NCBI GenBank assembly: GCA_017523995.1
Contig: JAFWUX010000148.1
Location: 1 to 19,118, forward strand
Reading direction: 5' to 3'
Origin: Oscillospiraceae bacterium
GTDB taxonomy: Bacteria > Bacillota_A > Clostridia > Oscillospirales > Ruminococcaceae
Length of the DNA: 19,118 bases
The first letter of the stretch is position 1, and the number at the start of each line of letters is the position of its first letter. Positions 6,423 through 15,116 of the stretch are shown piece after piece. A program made the position numbers and the translations under genes. Below the pieces are notes generated by a model that made no database searches, was not told where the DNA came from, and saw only the letters and a list, made by a program, of their open reading frames with translations.

Positions 6423-6935
6423 ATGGGAAGCAGTATGCATCTGAATCGGAAATATATTCCCAGGCGTCCGCGTGAAACAGTTATTCGGGAATTGGCGGAT
6501 ATGGTCGAACCGCTCGGGATAAAGATCATATATGAATCGGCGGCATCGCTGTATCTGTGGCGGCGGACAGACATTGACGGCGTCCACAAGGGTATTCGCG
6601 TATATGCTGATACGGCGAAGGAAAACGAATATCCGGAACCGTTTGGGATGTACTACAGAGAGATTTTCTTTGAGGCGGTTTATGATGATGAGGAGGTCAT
6701 GAATTCTGATCTGCTGCTGGAAATAACTGCTGCATATATGAAAAAATATCCGGATACGCTGCTGCTTGGGGAATGCAGCCCGTATCTCTATTACGATAAG
6801 CAGGATATTGATGCGGTCATGGCGCAGCCGTTTCGTGCAGATTGGTATTATATGACAAAATCACATATCTCACCGCTGCTTCAAGATGCTTGGGCGTTGT
6901 GGTACGGAAAAGAGAAAGCAGAGCAGTTGTTATAG
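6423..6935 (+). CDS. Hypothetical soluble protein, 170 residues
   Basis: I do not recognise this protein. It has a basic N-terminus (NRKYIPRRPRETVIRE), no signal peptide, no membrane segment and no obvious catalytic motif. The middle and end are rich in Tyr, Asp and Glu (for example FFEAVYDDEEV and SPYLYYDKQDID), suggesting a compact acidic alpha/beta protein. AGGAGA overlaps the end of the preceding gene just before ATG 6423, so it is translated with the operon. Its end lies 13 nt before tyrA. Lower GC content than the flanking aro genes (more AT-rich codons such as ATA and AAA) hints at separate origin. Confidence 0.78.
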   Translation: MGSSMHLNRKYIPRRPRETVIRELADMVEPLGIKIIYESAASLYLWRRTDIDGVHKGIRVYADTAKENEYPEPFGMYYREIFFEAVYDDEEVMNSDLLLEITAAYMKKYPDTLLLGECSPYLYYDKQDIDAVMAQPFRADWYYMTKSHISPLLQDAWALWYGKEKAEQLL

Positions 6936-6948
6936 AGGAGGACATAAC

Positions 6949-7788
6949 ATGAATGTTGCAATTATCGGTCTGGGACTGATCGGCGGTTCCTATGCAAAAG
7001 CGACGAAATCGCGCACATTACACACAGTCTACGGCTATGATCTCGATCAGGAGGTCATGATGTTCGCGCGCATGACCGGCGCAATGGACAAGGCACTGAC
7101 GGATGAACTGCTCCGCGAATGTGACCTTGTCATCACGGCGCTGCGTCCGGCGGCGGCGATTCAATGGACAAGAGAGCATGCCGCGATTCTCGGCGAGGCG
7201 AAATGCGTGCTCGTCGATATCTGCGGCGTCAAGCGGGCGGTTGTCGGCGAAATGGCGCAGCTTGCCGCCGAAAACGGCTACAGATACATCGGCGGACACC
7301 CGATGGCGGGCAAGGAGACCGGCGGCTTTGTCAATGCGACCGAATCGCTCTTTGACGGCGCTTCGATGATCCTGACGCCGGATTCCGCGACCGATCTGCC
7401 GACGCTGGAAATGCTCAAAAACTACTTCACCGATATCGGGTTTGCGCATCTGACATTTTCCACGCCGGATGAGCATGACCGCATTATCGCCTATACCTCG
7501 CAGCTTGCGCATATTGTCTCGGGTGCTTATGTCAAATCCCCGACCGCGCAGAAGCGCCGCGGATTTTCGGCGGGCAGCTTCCGCGATCTGACGAGAGTTG
7601 CGCGCCTCGATGAGAAAATGTGGACGGAGCTGATGCTTGATAACCGCGAATATCTCGCGGATGAGCTGCGCATTCTGATCGACAATCTCAAGCCCTATCT
7701 CGAGGCGCTCGAAAACAACGATGCCGAGGCGCTCTGCGAATGCCTGAAAGAGGGCAGAATCGCAAAGGCATCTGCGGGCGGCAACTGA
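6949..7788 (+). CDS. tyrA: Prephenate dehydrogenase
   Basis: It oxidises and decarboxylates prephenate to 4-hydroxyphenylpyruvate, the tyrosine precursor. The 279 residues begin with a dinucleotide-binding fold, IIGLGLIGGS (5-14), with Asp31 at the end of the second strand favouring NAD. The catalytic-region motif GGHPMAGKE follows with His117, then SQLAHIVSGA (184-193) and SFRDLTRVA (210-218), all typical of TyrA. The protein ends near residue 279 with no C-terminal ACT domain, so tyrosine feedback through ACT is not expected here. ATG 6949 is chosen for the GAGGAGG site (6935-6941) 7 nt upstream; an upstream in-frame ATG overlaps the previous gene without a site. Arogenate as substrate cannot be excluded from sequence. 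Confidence 0.96.
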   Translation: MNVAIIGLGLIGGSYAKATKSRTLHTVYGYDLDQEVMMFARMTGAMDKALTDELLRECDLVITALRPAAAIQWTREHAAILGEAKCVLVDICGVKRAVVGEMAQLAAENGYRYIGGHPMAGKETGGFVNATESLFDGASMILTPDSATDLPTLEMLKNYFTDIGFAHLTFSTPDEHDRIIAYTSQLAHIVSGAYVKSPTAQKRRGFSAGSFRDLTRVARLDEKMWTELMLDNREYLADELRILIDNLKPYLEALENNDAEALCECLKEGRIAKASAGGN

Positions 7789-7803
7789 TCGGGGACGCGC
7801 GGC

Positions 7804-8463
7804 ATGAAGAAACTGTTTCAGGCGATCCGGCAGGGCGACCTTGCGGCAGTCGGGACACTGCTGGAGAAAAAGCCGGAACTCATCGCCTGCACCGCAAAGC
7901 AGCCGCCCAAAAAGGATGACGGGCAGTCCCCTTTGCAGGTTGCGCTGAAATGCGGGCAGCTTGCGATAGCGGAACTGCTGCTCGACCGCAATGCCGATGT
8001 CAACTTTATCGAATCGCCGGATTGCTGCAATGAATGGCGCGCACCTGTGCTCCATGATGCGATCAATGCGGCGATCATGAAATCGCGGTGGAATGTCAAC
8101 CGCGGCGCGGCGTTCGGCGGCGTCGAGGTCTGCTCCACGCAGGCGGATGCCGACCGTGCATTCGCAATCCTGAAGCGGATGATCGGCATGGGCGCGGATG
8201 TCAACGCTGCCGATTCCTACGGCAATACCGGCATCTGGAGAGCCTGCCTGCAGGCAAGACAGATCCTGCCCGCGTATAACCATCAGACGGGGACGCTCGC
8301 GGATGACAGAATTCTCACGCCGGAGCTGACGGATGATCTGATGCGGATTTTTGCGCTGCTGCATCAAAGCGGTGCGGATTTTGAATACATCAGACCGGGC
8401 ATGCAGATGCCGGTAAGGGAGATGTATGCAAAAGAGCCGCTGGCGCAGTTCCTTGCATTCTGA
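7804..8463 (+). CDS. Ankyrin-repeat protein
   Basis: A 219-residue protein without signal peptide or membrane segment. Ankyrin-type units are visible: an N-terminal unit with LFQAIRQGDLAAVGTLLEKKP (about 4-24), a clearer one around DGQSPLQVALKCGQLAIAELLLDRNADVN (about 39-67), and another around AILKRMIGMGADVNAADSYGNTGIW (about 121-145), then a degenerate unit near LLHQSGADFEY. Such repeats bind other proteins; the partner is unknown. The ribosome site before ATG 7804 is weak (GGGGAC). It sits 15 nt after tyrA and 22 nt before the next gene, inside the aro gene train with no evident link to the pathway. Confidence 0.85.
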   Translation: MKKLFQAIRQGDLAAVGTLLEKKPELIACTAKQPPKKDDGQSPLQVALKCGQLAIAELLLDRNADVNFIESPDCCNEWRAPVLHDAINAAIMKSRWNVNRGAAFGGVEVCSTQADADRAFAILKRMIGMGADVNAADSYGNTGIWRACLQARQILPAYNHQTGTLADDRILTPELTDDLMRIFALLHQSGADFEYIRPGMQMPVREMYAKEPLAQFLAF

Positions 8464-8485
8464 GACTCTGACGGAGGACATCGAA

Positions 8486-9316
8486 ATGGACAAAAAGGAA
8501 ATCACATGGATCACCCTGTTCGGATGTCTGCCGCTGATTCCGGTTTTTCTTCTGGCGAGCATGCTGCTGTTCGCGATCTTTGTTCCGACAAAGGCGCTTG
8601 TCCGCCTGACGGGTGACGAATACAACCTGACTTCCGTGCCGTTTCCGTATACGGACACAAAGCTGCCGGAGAATTACGTGCCGGTTGAGGAGCGCGGTCT
8701 GCGGCTGTATCTGCCGGACGATATGACCGAGACAGGGCATATACAGGGTACGGTGATCTTTTCAGGCAAAAACGAAAGCGCTTCCAAAAAATTGCAGACG
8801 CAGGTCATGTTCCGGGATGTGGCGTCGAATTTTGACCATCAGAGGATCAAGCCGGAATATCTGGAAGAAGGAATCTGGGCGTATCACCGCAGTGCGCCGG
8901 AAACGGAATACGAGCTCTGGGATTTTATCCTGAATCTCACAGAGGATGATTATGACAGCAAATGGCCGAAATTCCGGCCGAAGGATGCGCGTGCGTCATC
9001 GCTGTATACCGTTTCAATGGGCATCAAGCGGGATATTTGGCACGGCAAAACAAGAATCTGTTCGGAGCCGGAAAACGGGAACTATCTGACGAAGGAGATC
9101 TATTCGTTTGAGAATGAGACCGCAAAGGGGTTTCTGATCCTGCGCGAAACCCGGGAAACCGCCCCGAAAAAATATGCGCTGTATCTGTGGCTTTATGACC
9201 GGAATGATCTGAACCGGAGCTGCGGTGCGCTCCTCTTTTCGGAGGATCTGCAGACATTGTATCAAATCGCAAATTCTGCACAGATTGTGCAGGAGCAGGA
9301 AAATGAAAAAATCTGA
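8486..9316 (+). CDS. Membrane-anchored protein of unknown function (paralogue 1)
   Basis: The 276-residue protein has a long hydrophobic N-terminal segment (about 8-33, LFGCLPLIPVFLLASMLLFA) followed by a hydrophilic domain that should lie outside the cell. No family is recognised. Its domain matches the next gene product in order: a strand like RGLRLYLPDDM, then TEYELWDFILNL, then a late YALYLWLYDRNDLN and a final LYQIANSAQIVQE, each with a counterpart there. The two are therefore tandem paralogues. ATG 8486 is chosen because CGGAGGA (8472-8478) lies just upstream; a longer frame from 8426 overlaps the ankyrin gene. Confidence 0.8.
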   Translation: MDKKEITWITLFGCLPLIPVFLLASMLLFAIFVPTKALVRLTGDEYNLTSVPFPYTDTKLPENYVPVEERGLRLYLPDDMTETGHIQGTVIFSGKNESASKKLQTQVMFRDVASNFDHQRIKPEYLEEGIWAYHRSAPETEYELWDFILNLTEDDYDSKWPKFRPKDARASSLYTVSMGIKRDIWHGKTRICSEPENGNYLTKEIYSFENETAKGFLILRETRETAPKKYALYLWLYDRNDLNRSCGALLFSEDLQTLYQIANSAQIVQEQENEKI

Positions 9317-9341
9317 CATACAATTCTGATGAGGTATTATC

Positions 9342-10085
9342 ATGAAAAAGTTTCTGAAACGTCTCGGCATTATCATCGCAGCACTGCTCGGCACCGCTCT
9401 TTTGATCTGGCTGATTTTCCCGAATCTGCCGGTGTATATCTGGCTCAAAATCTATATGCTGAATCCGCAGGCAGCGCCGGCAGCAGACGCATTTCCGGAT
9501 CAGCCTGTGCCGGAATCCTATCATCAGATCGAGCTGAACGGCTTTACATTCCGCGTGCCGGAATCGGTCACGCAGGATGCGGAGCTGCCGGATAAATATG
9601 CTTCGGATGCTTCTGCACCGGATGCGGCTGTGCTATTTTATGCTTCGGACTACAATTCGCTGACGGATGAAGCGGCGGAGGTGCTGAAGCCCGCGGAATT
9701 GGAACGCGGTCAGCGCGCATTCCGCGGAGAGCCGGTGCAGACGGAATATGATCTGCACAATCTGGTGCTGAATGTCAAGCCGGAGGATATCCGCCTGACA
9801 AAGCACGGCGTATGGCGCTATATCTATTATATCTTTGCATGCAAGGATTCGGTCTACGACGGCGGCGAGGATACCGGTGTCAGCCGGTTTGACACGGCAC
9901 AGGTCAGGGGATTTCTGGAAACCGGACATGTGAAGCTTATGGATCCGGAACTGAAGTATTACGGCATGCTCAGCGTTTATGATGTGAACGATCCGGATCA
10001 CTGGGCAAAAATCTTGATCGGCGCGAATGACGAAGAAACCATGCAGGCGATGATCCATTCAGCGGGCATCGCTGCGGAAACCTGA
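9342..10085 (+). CDS. Membrane-anchored protein of unknown function (paralogue 2)
   Basis: The 247 residues begin MKKFLKRLG and then a hydrophobic helix (about 10-28), followed by a short linker and an external domain. Segments LNGFTFRVPESV, TEYDLHNLVLNV, YYGMLSVYDVNDPD and AMIHSAGIAAE line up in the same order with RGLRLYLPDDM, TEYELWDFILNL, YALYLWLYDRNDLN and YQIANSAQIVQE of the preceding protein, indicating an old tandem duplication. No enzyme motif or lipobox is seen. The gap of 25 nt to its paralogue and 15 nt to aroB suggests cotranscription. Confidence 0.8.
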   Translation: MKKFLKRLGIIIAALLGTALLIWLIFPNLPVYIWLKIYMLNPQAAPAADAFPDQPVPESYHQIELNGFTFRVPESVTQDAELPDKYASDASAPDAAVLFYASDYNSLTDEAAEVLKPAELERGQRAFRGEPVQTEYDLHNLVLNVKPEDIRLTKHGVWRYIYYIFACKDSVYDGGEDTGVSRFDTAQVRGFLETGHVKLMDPELKYYGMLSVYDVNDPDHWAKILIGANDEETMQAMIHSAGIAAET

Positions 10086-10100
10086 ACGAAAGGAACACCC

Positions 10101-11171
10101 ATGAACAAACAAATTCTGACAACGCCCTCGGGCGAAACCTATCCGATTCTGACCGGCAGCGGTCTGCTCGGTCAGATCGGCACGGAGCTTGCGGCGGTCA
10201 CAAAGCCCTGCCGCGTCATGCTCGTCAGCGACAGCAACGTCGCGCCGCTCTATCTTGACCGTGTGAAGCAGTCGCTCGCAGAGGCGGGCTTTGCGGTCAG
10301 CACGCATGTGGTCTCGGCGGGCGAGGAGAGCAAATCGGTTGCCGTGCTCGGCGCGCTGCTCGAATCCTTTGCCGAGGCGCATCTGACGCGCACAGACCTC
10401 GCGGTCGCGCTCGGCGGCGGCGTCATCGGCGACCTGACCGGCTTTGCTGCGGGGTGCTATCTGCGCGGTATCCGTTTTGTCCAGATGCCGACCACGCTGC
10501 TTGCGGCGGTGGATGCATCTGTCGGCGGCAAGACTGCGGTCAACTTAGCGCACGGCAAGAATCTCGCGGGATTGTTCCACCAGCCGATTGGTGTATATTG
10601 CGATGTGGACACCATGCAGACATTGACGCCGCACGAAATGGCGGACGGCGCTGCGGAGGCGATCAAAACCGGTATCCTCGGCGATCCGGAGCTGTTTGCG
10701 ATCTATGAATCCGGCAATCCGCTGCGTCAGCTTGAGTCCGTGATCTCGCATGCGGTGGCGTACAAGGCGAAGATCGTCATGGAGGACCCCGAGGAGCACG
10801 GCGTCCGGAAGCTGCTCAATCTCGGGCACACACCGGCGCATGCAATCGAGCGGCTCAGCGATTTTGCAATCTCGCACGGGCATGCCGTTGCGATGGGCAT
10901 GGCGATTGTCGCGCGCGCTGCCGTCCGCAGAGGGCTGCTCGATTCTGACGAATGTACGCGCATTTTGAACACAATCAAGCGGAACAATCTGCCGGTTGTC
11001 TGCCCTTATTCCGCGGCGGATATGGCAACAATCGCAGCGCTTGACAAGAAGGCGGCTGCCTCCGATATCACGGTGATTCTGCCGGAGAAAATCGGACAGT
11101 GCCGCATGGAGAAGATGCCGATTGCGGAGCTTGAAAAGCTCTTTGCAGCGGGCATGGAGGATATGGCATGA
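10101..11171 (+). CDS. aroB: 3-dehydroquinate synthase
   Basis: It converts DAHP to 3-dehydroquinate using NAD and a divalent metal. The 356 residues show the nucleotide-binding GGGVIGDLTGF (105-115), the phosphate-binding VGGKTAVN (141-148), metal ligand Glu186 in GAAEAIKTG, His243 and His247 in NLGHTPAHAIE, and His259/His261 in SHGHAVAMG. Length is normal for bacterial AroB. GAAAGGAAC lies just before ATG 10101. Its last four bases, ATGA, contain the start of aroA, so the two are translationally coupled. It follows the two membrane-anchored proteins after 15 nt. Confidence 0.97.
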   Translation: MNKQILTTPSGETYPILTGSGLLGQIGTELAAVTKPCRVMLVSDSNVAPLYLDRVKQSLAEAGFAVSTHVVSAGEESKSVAVLGALLESFAEAHLTRTDLAVALGGGVIGDLTGFAAGCYLRGIRFVQMPTTLLAAVDASVGGKTAVNLAHGKNLAGLFHQPIGVYCDVDTMQTLTPHEMADGAAEAIKTGILGDPELFAIYESGNPLRQLESVISHAVAYKAKIVMEDPEEHGVRKLLNLGHTPAHAIERLSDFAISHGHAVAMGMAIVARAAVRRGLLDSDECTRILNTIKRNNLPVVCPYSAADMATIAALDKKAAASDITVILPEKIGQCRMEKMPIAELEKLFAAGMEDMA

Positions 11172-12442
11172 ACATCACCTGCTATCCGGCAAGGCTTTCG
11201 GGAACGGTTGCAGCGATTCCCTCAAAATCCGATGCGCACCGCAAGCTGATCTGTGCGGCGCTCTCGCAGGAGGGCGGAATCCTGCCGCTGCGTGCGCCGT
11301 TTTGTGACGATATTGCAGCGACAATCCGCTGCCTGACAGCGCTCGGCGCGGCGTTCGAGGAAACGAAATCCGGACTTCGCATCACGCCGATCAAAAGGCA
11401 GGCACAGGCGCATCTGGACTGCGGCGAGAGCGGCTCGACACTGCGCTTTCTGCTGCCGGTCGCGATGTGCGTCTGCAGTGAGATTTCCGTCACAGGCGCG
11501 GGCAGACTGCCGGAGCGACCCATCGGGACGCTGACAGATGCAATGTCCGCGCACGGCGTACAGTTTGCGCAGATATCTCTGCCGCTGACGGCATCCGGCG
11601 CACTCAACGGCGGACTGTACGAAATCCCCGGAAACATCAGCTCGCAGTTCCTGAGCGGTCTGCTGATGGCGCTGCCGCTCTGCGGGCAGGACAGCGAGAT
11701 CCGGCTGACAACACCGCTGCAATCTGCGGCGTATGTCGATATGACGCTGGAAACACTCCGGCTGTTCGGCGCGGAAATTCAAGCTGCTTCGGAATACGGT
11801 TTGCTGCGGTATTACATCAAAGGCAAGCAAGTGCTGCATTTTCCGGATGATCCTGACATTGACGGAGATTGGTCGAATGCGGCGTTCTGGCTGACGGCGG
11901 GCGCCATTCAGCTGGAGGGCAGTGTCGCGGTCAGCGGGCTGCATGCGGATTCGACGCAGGGCGACAAGGAGATTGTCCCGATTTTGCAGCGCGCCGGCGC
12001 GAACGTCACGGAAAGCGCATCGGAGACGATTGTTTCATGTGGAACAATCTCGGAATTTGACGTAAATATGGAGAAAATCCCCGATCTGCTCCCGATTCTT
12101 GCCGTGCGGGCGGCGCTCAGCGACGGCGGCTGCCGCTTTGAAAAGGCGGAGCGGCTGCGGCTGAAGGAATCCGACCGGCTGGCTTCGACCTCGGCGATGC
12201 TCCGCGCGCTCGGCGGTCAGGTGGATGAATATCCGGACGGGCTGTGCGTCCACGGCGGACAGCTCACCGGCGGAACGGTCGATGCGGAGAACGATCACCG
12301 GCTTGTGATGGCGGCGGCGATTGCGGCAATCCGCTGCACGGAGCCTGTCACGATCCTCGGTGCGGAGGCGGTCAACAAATCGTATCCGGCATTCTTCGAG
12401 GACTACTGCAAACTTGGCGGAAAAATCACGAAAGATACGTAA
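11168..12442 (+). CDS. aroA: 3-phosphoshikimate 1-carboxyvinyltransferase (EPSP synthase)
   Basis: It transfers the enolpyruvyl group of PEP to shikimate-3-phosphate. In 424 residues, substrate-binding SKSDAHR (19-25), GESGSTLRFLLP (86-97), GRLPERPIG (112-120), SSQFLSGLLMALP (158-170), catalytic Asp306 in IPDLLPILA, LKESDRL (332-338) and NDHRLVMAAA (376-385) appear in the family order. The SKSDAHR and GESGSTLR wording is common in Clostridia; neither the class I GNAGT nor the CP4-type GNAATG version of the PEP loop is present, so glyphosate response cannot be read off directly. The start overlaps the aroB stop by 4 nt. aroC follows after 24 nt. Confidence 0.97.
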   Translation: MNITCYPARLSGTVAAIPSKSDAHRKLICAALSQEGGILPLRAPFCDDIAATIRCLTALGAAFEETKSGLRITPIKRQAQAHLDCGESGSTLRFLLPVAMCVCSEISVTGAGRLPERPIGTLTDAMSAHGVQFAQISLPLTASGALNGGLYEIPGNISSQFLSGLLMALPLCGQDSEIRLTTPLQSAAYVDMTLETLRLFGAEIQAASEYGLLRYYIKGKQVLHFPDDPDIDGDWSNAAFWLTAGAIQLEGSVAVSGLHADSTQGDKEIVPILQRAGANVTESASETIVSCGTISEFDVNMEKIPDLLPILAVRAALSDGGCRFEKAERLRLKESDRLASTSAMLRALGGQVDEYPDGLCVHGGQLTGGTVDAENDHRLVMAAAIAAIRCTEPVTILGAEAVNKSYPAFFEDYCKLGGKITKDT

Positions 12443-12466
12443 ATACATTGATTCAGGAGGCTCGAT

Positions 12467-13552
12467 ATGGCTTCACAATTCGGAGAACGCCTGCGCGTAT
12501 CCATCTACGGCGAGTCGCACGGCAACGGCATCGGTGCGCTGATTGAGGGTCTGCCGGCGGGCGAGCACATCGACTTTGAACGGCTGATGCGGTTCATGGA
12601 GCGGCGGCAGGGCGGCAGAAATGCGCTCTCGACCGCGCGCAAAGAGCCCGATGTGCCGGAGTTCGTTTCCGGCGTGTTCGAGGACAAAACAACCGGATTT
12701 CCCGTCTGCATCCGCATTGCAAACACGAATACGCGCTCGGGGGATTATAGCAATCTTGCGCTGAAACCGCGCCCTTCTCATGCGGATTACAGCGCCTATA
12801 TGAAGTGGCACGGGCATGCGGATATGCGCGGCGGCGGACATTTTTCCGGCCGTCTGACTGCACCAATCTGTGCTGCCGGCGGCATTGCGCTTCAGATTCT
12901 CGAACGCCGTGGAATTTACGTAGGTGCGCATCTTTCGTCTGTCGGCAGTGTGCGGGACGATGCATTCCCGATGCAGCCGGATGCGGCGCTGTTTGCGCAG
13001 ATCGCGGAAAAAGCGTTCCCTGTAATCTCCGATGAAAAGGGTACGCAGATGCAGCAGGAGATTCTTGCTGCGCGTGAGGCGCTCGATTCGGTCGGCGGCA
13101 CGATTGAATGCATGGTGACAGGGCTGCCTGCGGGGCTCGGCGACCCGATGTTTGACGGCATCGAGAACCGGCTGGCGCGGGTGCTGTTCGGGATCCCGGC
13201 AGTCAAGGGCGTGGAGTTCGGCGACGGCTTTGCGCTTTCGGAGATGCGCGGCTCGGCGGCGAATGATCCGTTCGGCACGGATGCGCAGGGCAATATCATC
13301 ACAAAAACAAACCGGAACGGCGGCATCCTCGGCGGCATCACAACCGGTATGCCGGTGCGGTTCCGCGTCGGAATCAAGCCGACGCCCTCGATTGCGCAGC
13401 AGCAGGAGACGGTCTCTCTGCCCGAGGGCACCGATACGACCATCGAAATCAAGGGACGGCACGATCCCTGTATTGCGCAGCGTGCGGTGCCTGTTGTCGA
13501 AGCGGCGGCGGCACTGACGGTGCTCGATGTGCTGCTCTGTGATGCAGTTTGA
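12467..13552 (+). CDS. aroC: Chorismate synthase
   Basis: It converts EPSP to chorismate using reduced FMN. The 361-residue protein begins with the signature YGESHGNGIGALIEGLPAG (14-32), with the conserved active-site His18, followed by RRQGGRNALSTARKEPD, and later SGRLTAPICAAGGIA, GGILGGITTGMP and KPTPSIAQQQ, all conserved in AroC. Length is typical. CAGGAGG stands 7-8 nt before ATG 12467. Which flavin-reduction route is used (monofunctional or bifunctional) cannot be told from the sequence. The shikimate path to chorismate is completed by this gene together with aroQ and the aroE/K fusion downstream. Confidence 0.97.
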   Translation: MASQFGERLRVSIYGESHGNGIGALIEGLPAGEHIDFERLMRFMERRQGGRNALSTARKEPDVPEFVSGVFEDKTTGFPVCIRIANTNTRSGDYSNLALKPRPSHADYSAYMKWHGHADMRGGGHFSGRLTAPICAAGGIALQILERRGIYVGAHLSSVGSVRDDAFPMQPDAALFAQIAEKAFPVISDEKGTQMQQEILAAREALDSVGGTIECMVTGLPAGLGDPMFDGIENRLARVLFGIPAVKGVEFGDGFALSEMRGSAANDPFGTDAQGNIITKTNRNGGILGGITTGMPVRFRVGIKPTPSIAQQQETVSLPEGTDTTIEIKGRHDPCIAQRAVPVVEAAAALTVLDVLLCDAV

Positions 13553-13573
13553 GCAGGATTGCAGGGTGGGCGT

Positions 13574-13891
13574 ATGACTGCTGTTGAAATTGTTTTGCTT
13601 GTTATTTTGATCGTGTCTGCGTGCGCTTTCTGGTTGCTTGGTGTCATGCAGCTTTTGCAGCGCGGACCGCTGCTCAACAATCTGTATCCGGCAGATCGGG
13701 AGAACAAGCCTGATCCGAAGCCGTATTTCAGGCAGAGCGGCATTGTTTTTCTCATGGCAGGTGCGATGATGCTTGTTAACACATGCGCAATTTTGTTTCA
13801 TAACAGTAAGGTGACACTGCTGAACGCGCTGATCATTCCGGCGATCGTGATATATACGATTATTTCGACCGCTGCGATGCGGGATAAATGA
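13574..13891 (+). CDS. Small integral membrane protein (DUF3784-like)
   Basis: A 105-residue protein with three likely membrane helices (about 4-27, 54-74 and 82-101) and a polar loop with YPADRENKPDPKPYFRQSG between the first two. Size, topology and the short charged end MRDK resemble the DUF3784 group of Firmicutes membrane proteins; the family call is tentative and its function is unknown. AGGGTGGG precedes ATG 13574. It lies between aroC (21 nt) and pheA (25 nt), so it is likely cotranscribed with them. Codon choice is more TT/AT-rich than the flanking aro genes. Confidence 0.72.
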   Translation: MTAVEIVLLVILIVSACAFWLLGVMQLLQRGPLLNNLYPADRENKPDPKPYFRQSGIVFLMAGAMMLVNTCAILFHNSKVTLLNALIIPAIVIYTIISTAAMRDK

Positions 13892-13916
13892 CTGAAACTG
13901 AAAAAGGAGTATTTTT

Positions 13917-15059
13917 ATGGAGTTATCGGAGATTCGTCCGCAGCTTGACGCGGTGGATAATGAGCTGCTGGACCTTTTCCTCAAGCGCATGGCGCTGATC
14001 GACAAGGTTGCGGATGCGAAAAGACGCGATCCCTCGAAGCCGCTTTACGATCCGGCGCGCGAGCGCGAGATTCTGATGCGGATCCGCGAGAAGGCGGGCA
14101 GCGAATACGGCGACGCGGCGCACCAGCTGTTTCGCATGATCCTTGAGCTTTCGCGCGCGCGGCAGGCGGCGCAGCTGATCCCTGCGACAAGCGTTGCGGC
14201 GCGTGTTGCCGCAATGTGCGCGAACGAGCAGAATGTCTTTCCGCAGACCGGTCGCATCGCGGTCTCGGGCGTTGAGGGCAGCCATGCGGGTGCGGCGGCG
14301 GACAGACTGTTCCCCAAGGGCGATATCATCTTCATGGAGGGCTTTCCGGCGGTTGTGCAGGCGGTGCAGGCGGGACTCTGCAAGTTCGGGATTCTGCCGG
14401 TCGAGAACAGTGTCCACGGCTCTGTGCGGCAGGTTTACGATCTCCTGCGCGAGCCGGATATCTGCATTGTCCGCAGCGTGCGGCAGCTGATCCGGCACGT
14501 TCTGCTGACCCAGAAAGAGGCAAAGCTCTCCGATATCAAAACGATCTATACGCATGAGCAGGCAGCCGGACAGTGCAGCCGCTTCATCCAGAAGCTCGGC
14601 GTGGACGTTGTCCCCTGCGTCAGCACGGCGCATGCGGCGCAGCGCGTTGCAGAGGCGCAGGATAAATCCGTTGCGGCAATCGCCGGTGAAGCCTGCGCAA
14701 AGCTCTACGGGCTCTCCGTCCTGACGGATGATATCCAGAACGAAAGCAACAATGATACGCGCTTTTTGTGCATCACAAAGGGCGCCTCGTGCTATGCAGG
14801 CGCGGACCGCATGAGCATCCTTGTCAACTGCGCAAACTCCCCCGGCGCGCTCTATCAGATGATCGCGAAGATTTCGGCGCTCGGCATCAATATGTGCAAG
14901 CTTGAGAGCATGCCGATTCCCGGCACGAATTTCTCCTACCGCTTCTACATGGATCTCGAGTGCAATGTGCATCAGGAGGGCATTCTCGGGCTGCTCTGTG
15001 AGCTCGAACGCTCCTGCGATTCGTTCACGCTGCTCGGCAATTATACGGAGATCGTATAA
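13917..15059 (+). CDS. pheA: Chorismate mutase / prephenate dehydratase (P-protein)
   Basis: This 380-residue bifunctional enzyme makes prephenate from chorismate and then phenylpyruvate, the phenylalanine precursor. An AroQ-type chorismate mutase domain (about 1-90; Arg7, Asp11, Arg24, DPARERE) is followed by prephenate dehydratase (about 110-285; GILPVENSVHGSV and NNDTRFLCI with Thr281-Arg-Phe) and an ACT domain (about 300-375; SPGALYQMI, LESMP). The ACT phenylalanine site normally reads ESRP; here it is ESMP (330-333), and GAL is kept at 310-312, so feedback inhibition is likely but might be altered. The chorismate mutase domain is also the only one visible that can feed TyrA. AAAAAGGAG precedes ATG 13917. 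Confidence 0.96.
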   Translation: MELSEIRPQLDAVDNELLDLFLKRMALIDKVADAKRRDPSKPLYDPAREREILMRIREKAGSEYGDAAHQLFRMILELSRARQAAQLIPATSVAARVAAMCANEQNVFPQTGRIAVSGVEGSHAGAAADRLFPKGDIIFMEGFPAVVQAVQAGLCKFGILPVENSVHGSVRQVYDLLREPDICIVRSVRQLIRHVLLTQKEAKLSDIKTIYTHEQAAGQCSRFIQKLGVDVVPCVSTAHAAQRVAEAQDKSVAAIAGEACAKLYGLSVLTDDIQNESNNDTRFLCITKGASCYAGADRMSILVNCANSPGALYQMIAKISALGINMCKLESMPIPGTNFSYRFYMDLECNVHQEGILGLLCELERSCDSFTLLGNYTEIV

Positions 15060-15087
15060 CTGTAAAAGGATTGTAACCGCTGTGTTG

Positions 15088-15116
15088 TTGCATTCTGCGG
15101 CGGTTTGTGTTATGAT
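15088..15116 (+). promoter_or_regulatory. Internal promoter before the lipoprotein-aroE/K-aroQ part
   Basis: -35 TTGCAT (15088-15093), 17 nt, and -10 TATGAT (15111-15116) lie in the 87-nt gap after pheA, the largest gap inside the train. The start is expected near 15123. This promoter would let the last three genes be expressed apart from the upstream operon. Confidence 0.65.

Noticed and set aside
7018..8658. Long antisense frame opposite tyrA and the ankyrin gene
   Set aside because: Shadow of two well-supported plus-strand genes.
12473..14005. Very long antisense frame opposite aroC and the start of pheA
   Set aside because: Arg/Cys/His-rich product typical of a shadow of GC-biased coding DNA; the plus strand has clear aroC and pheA.
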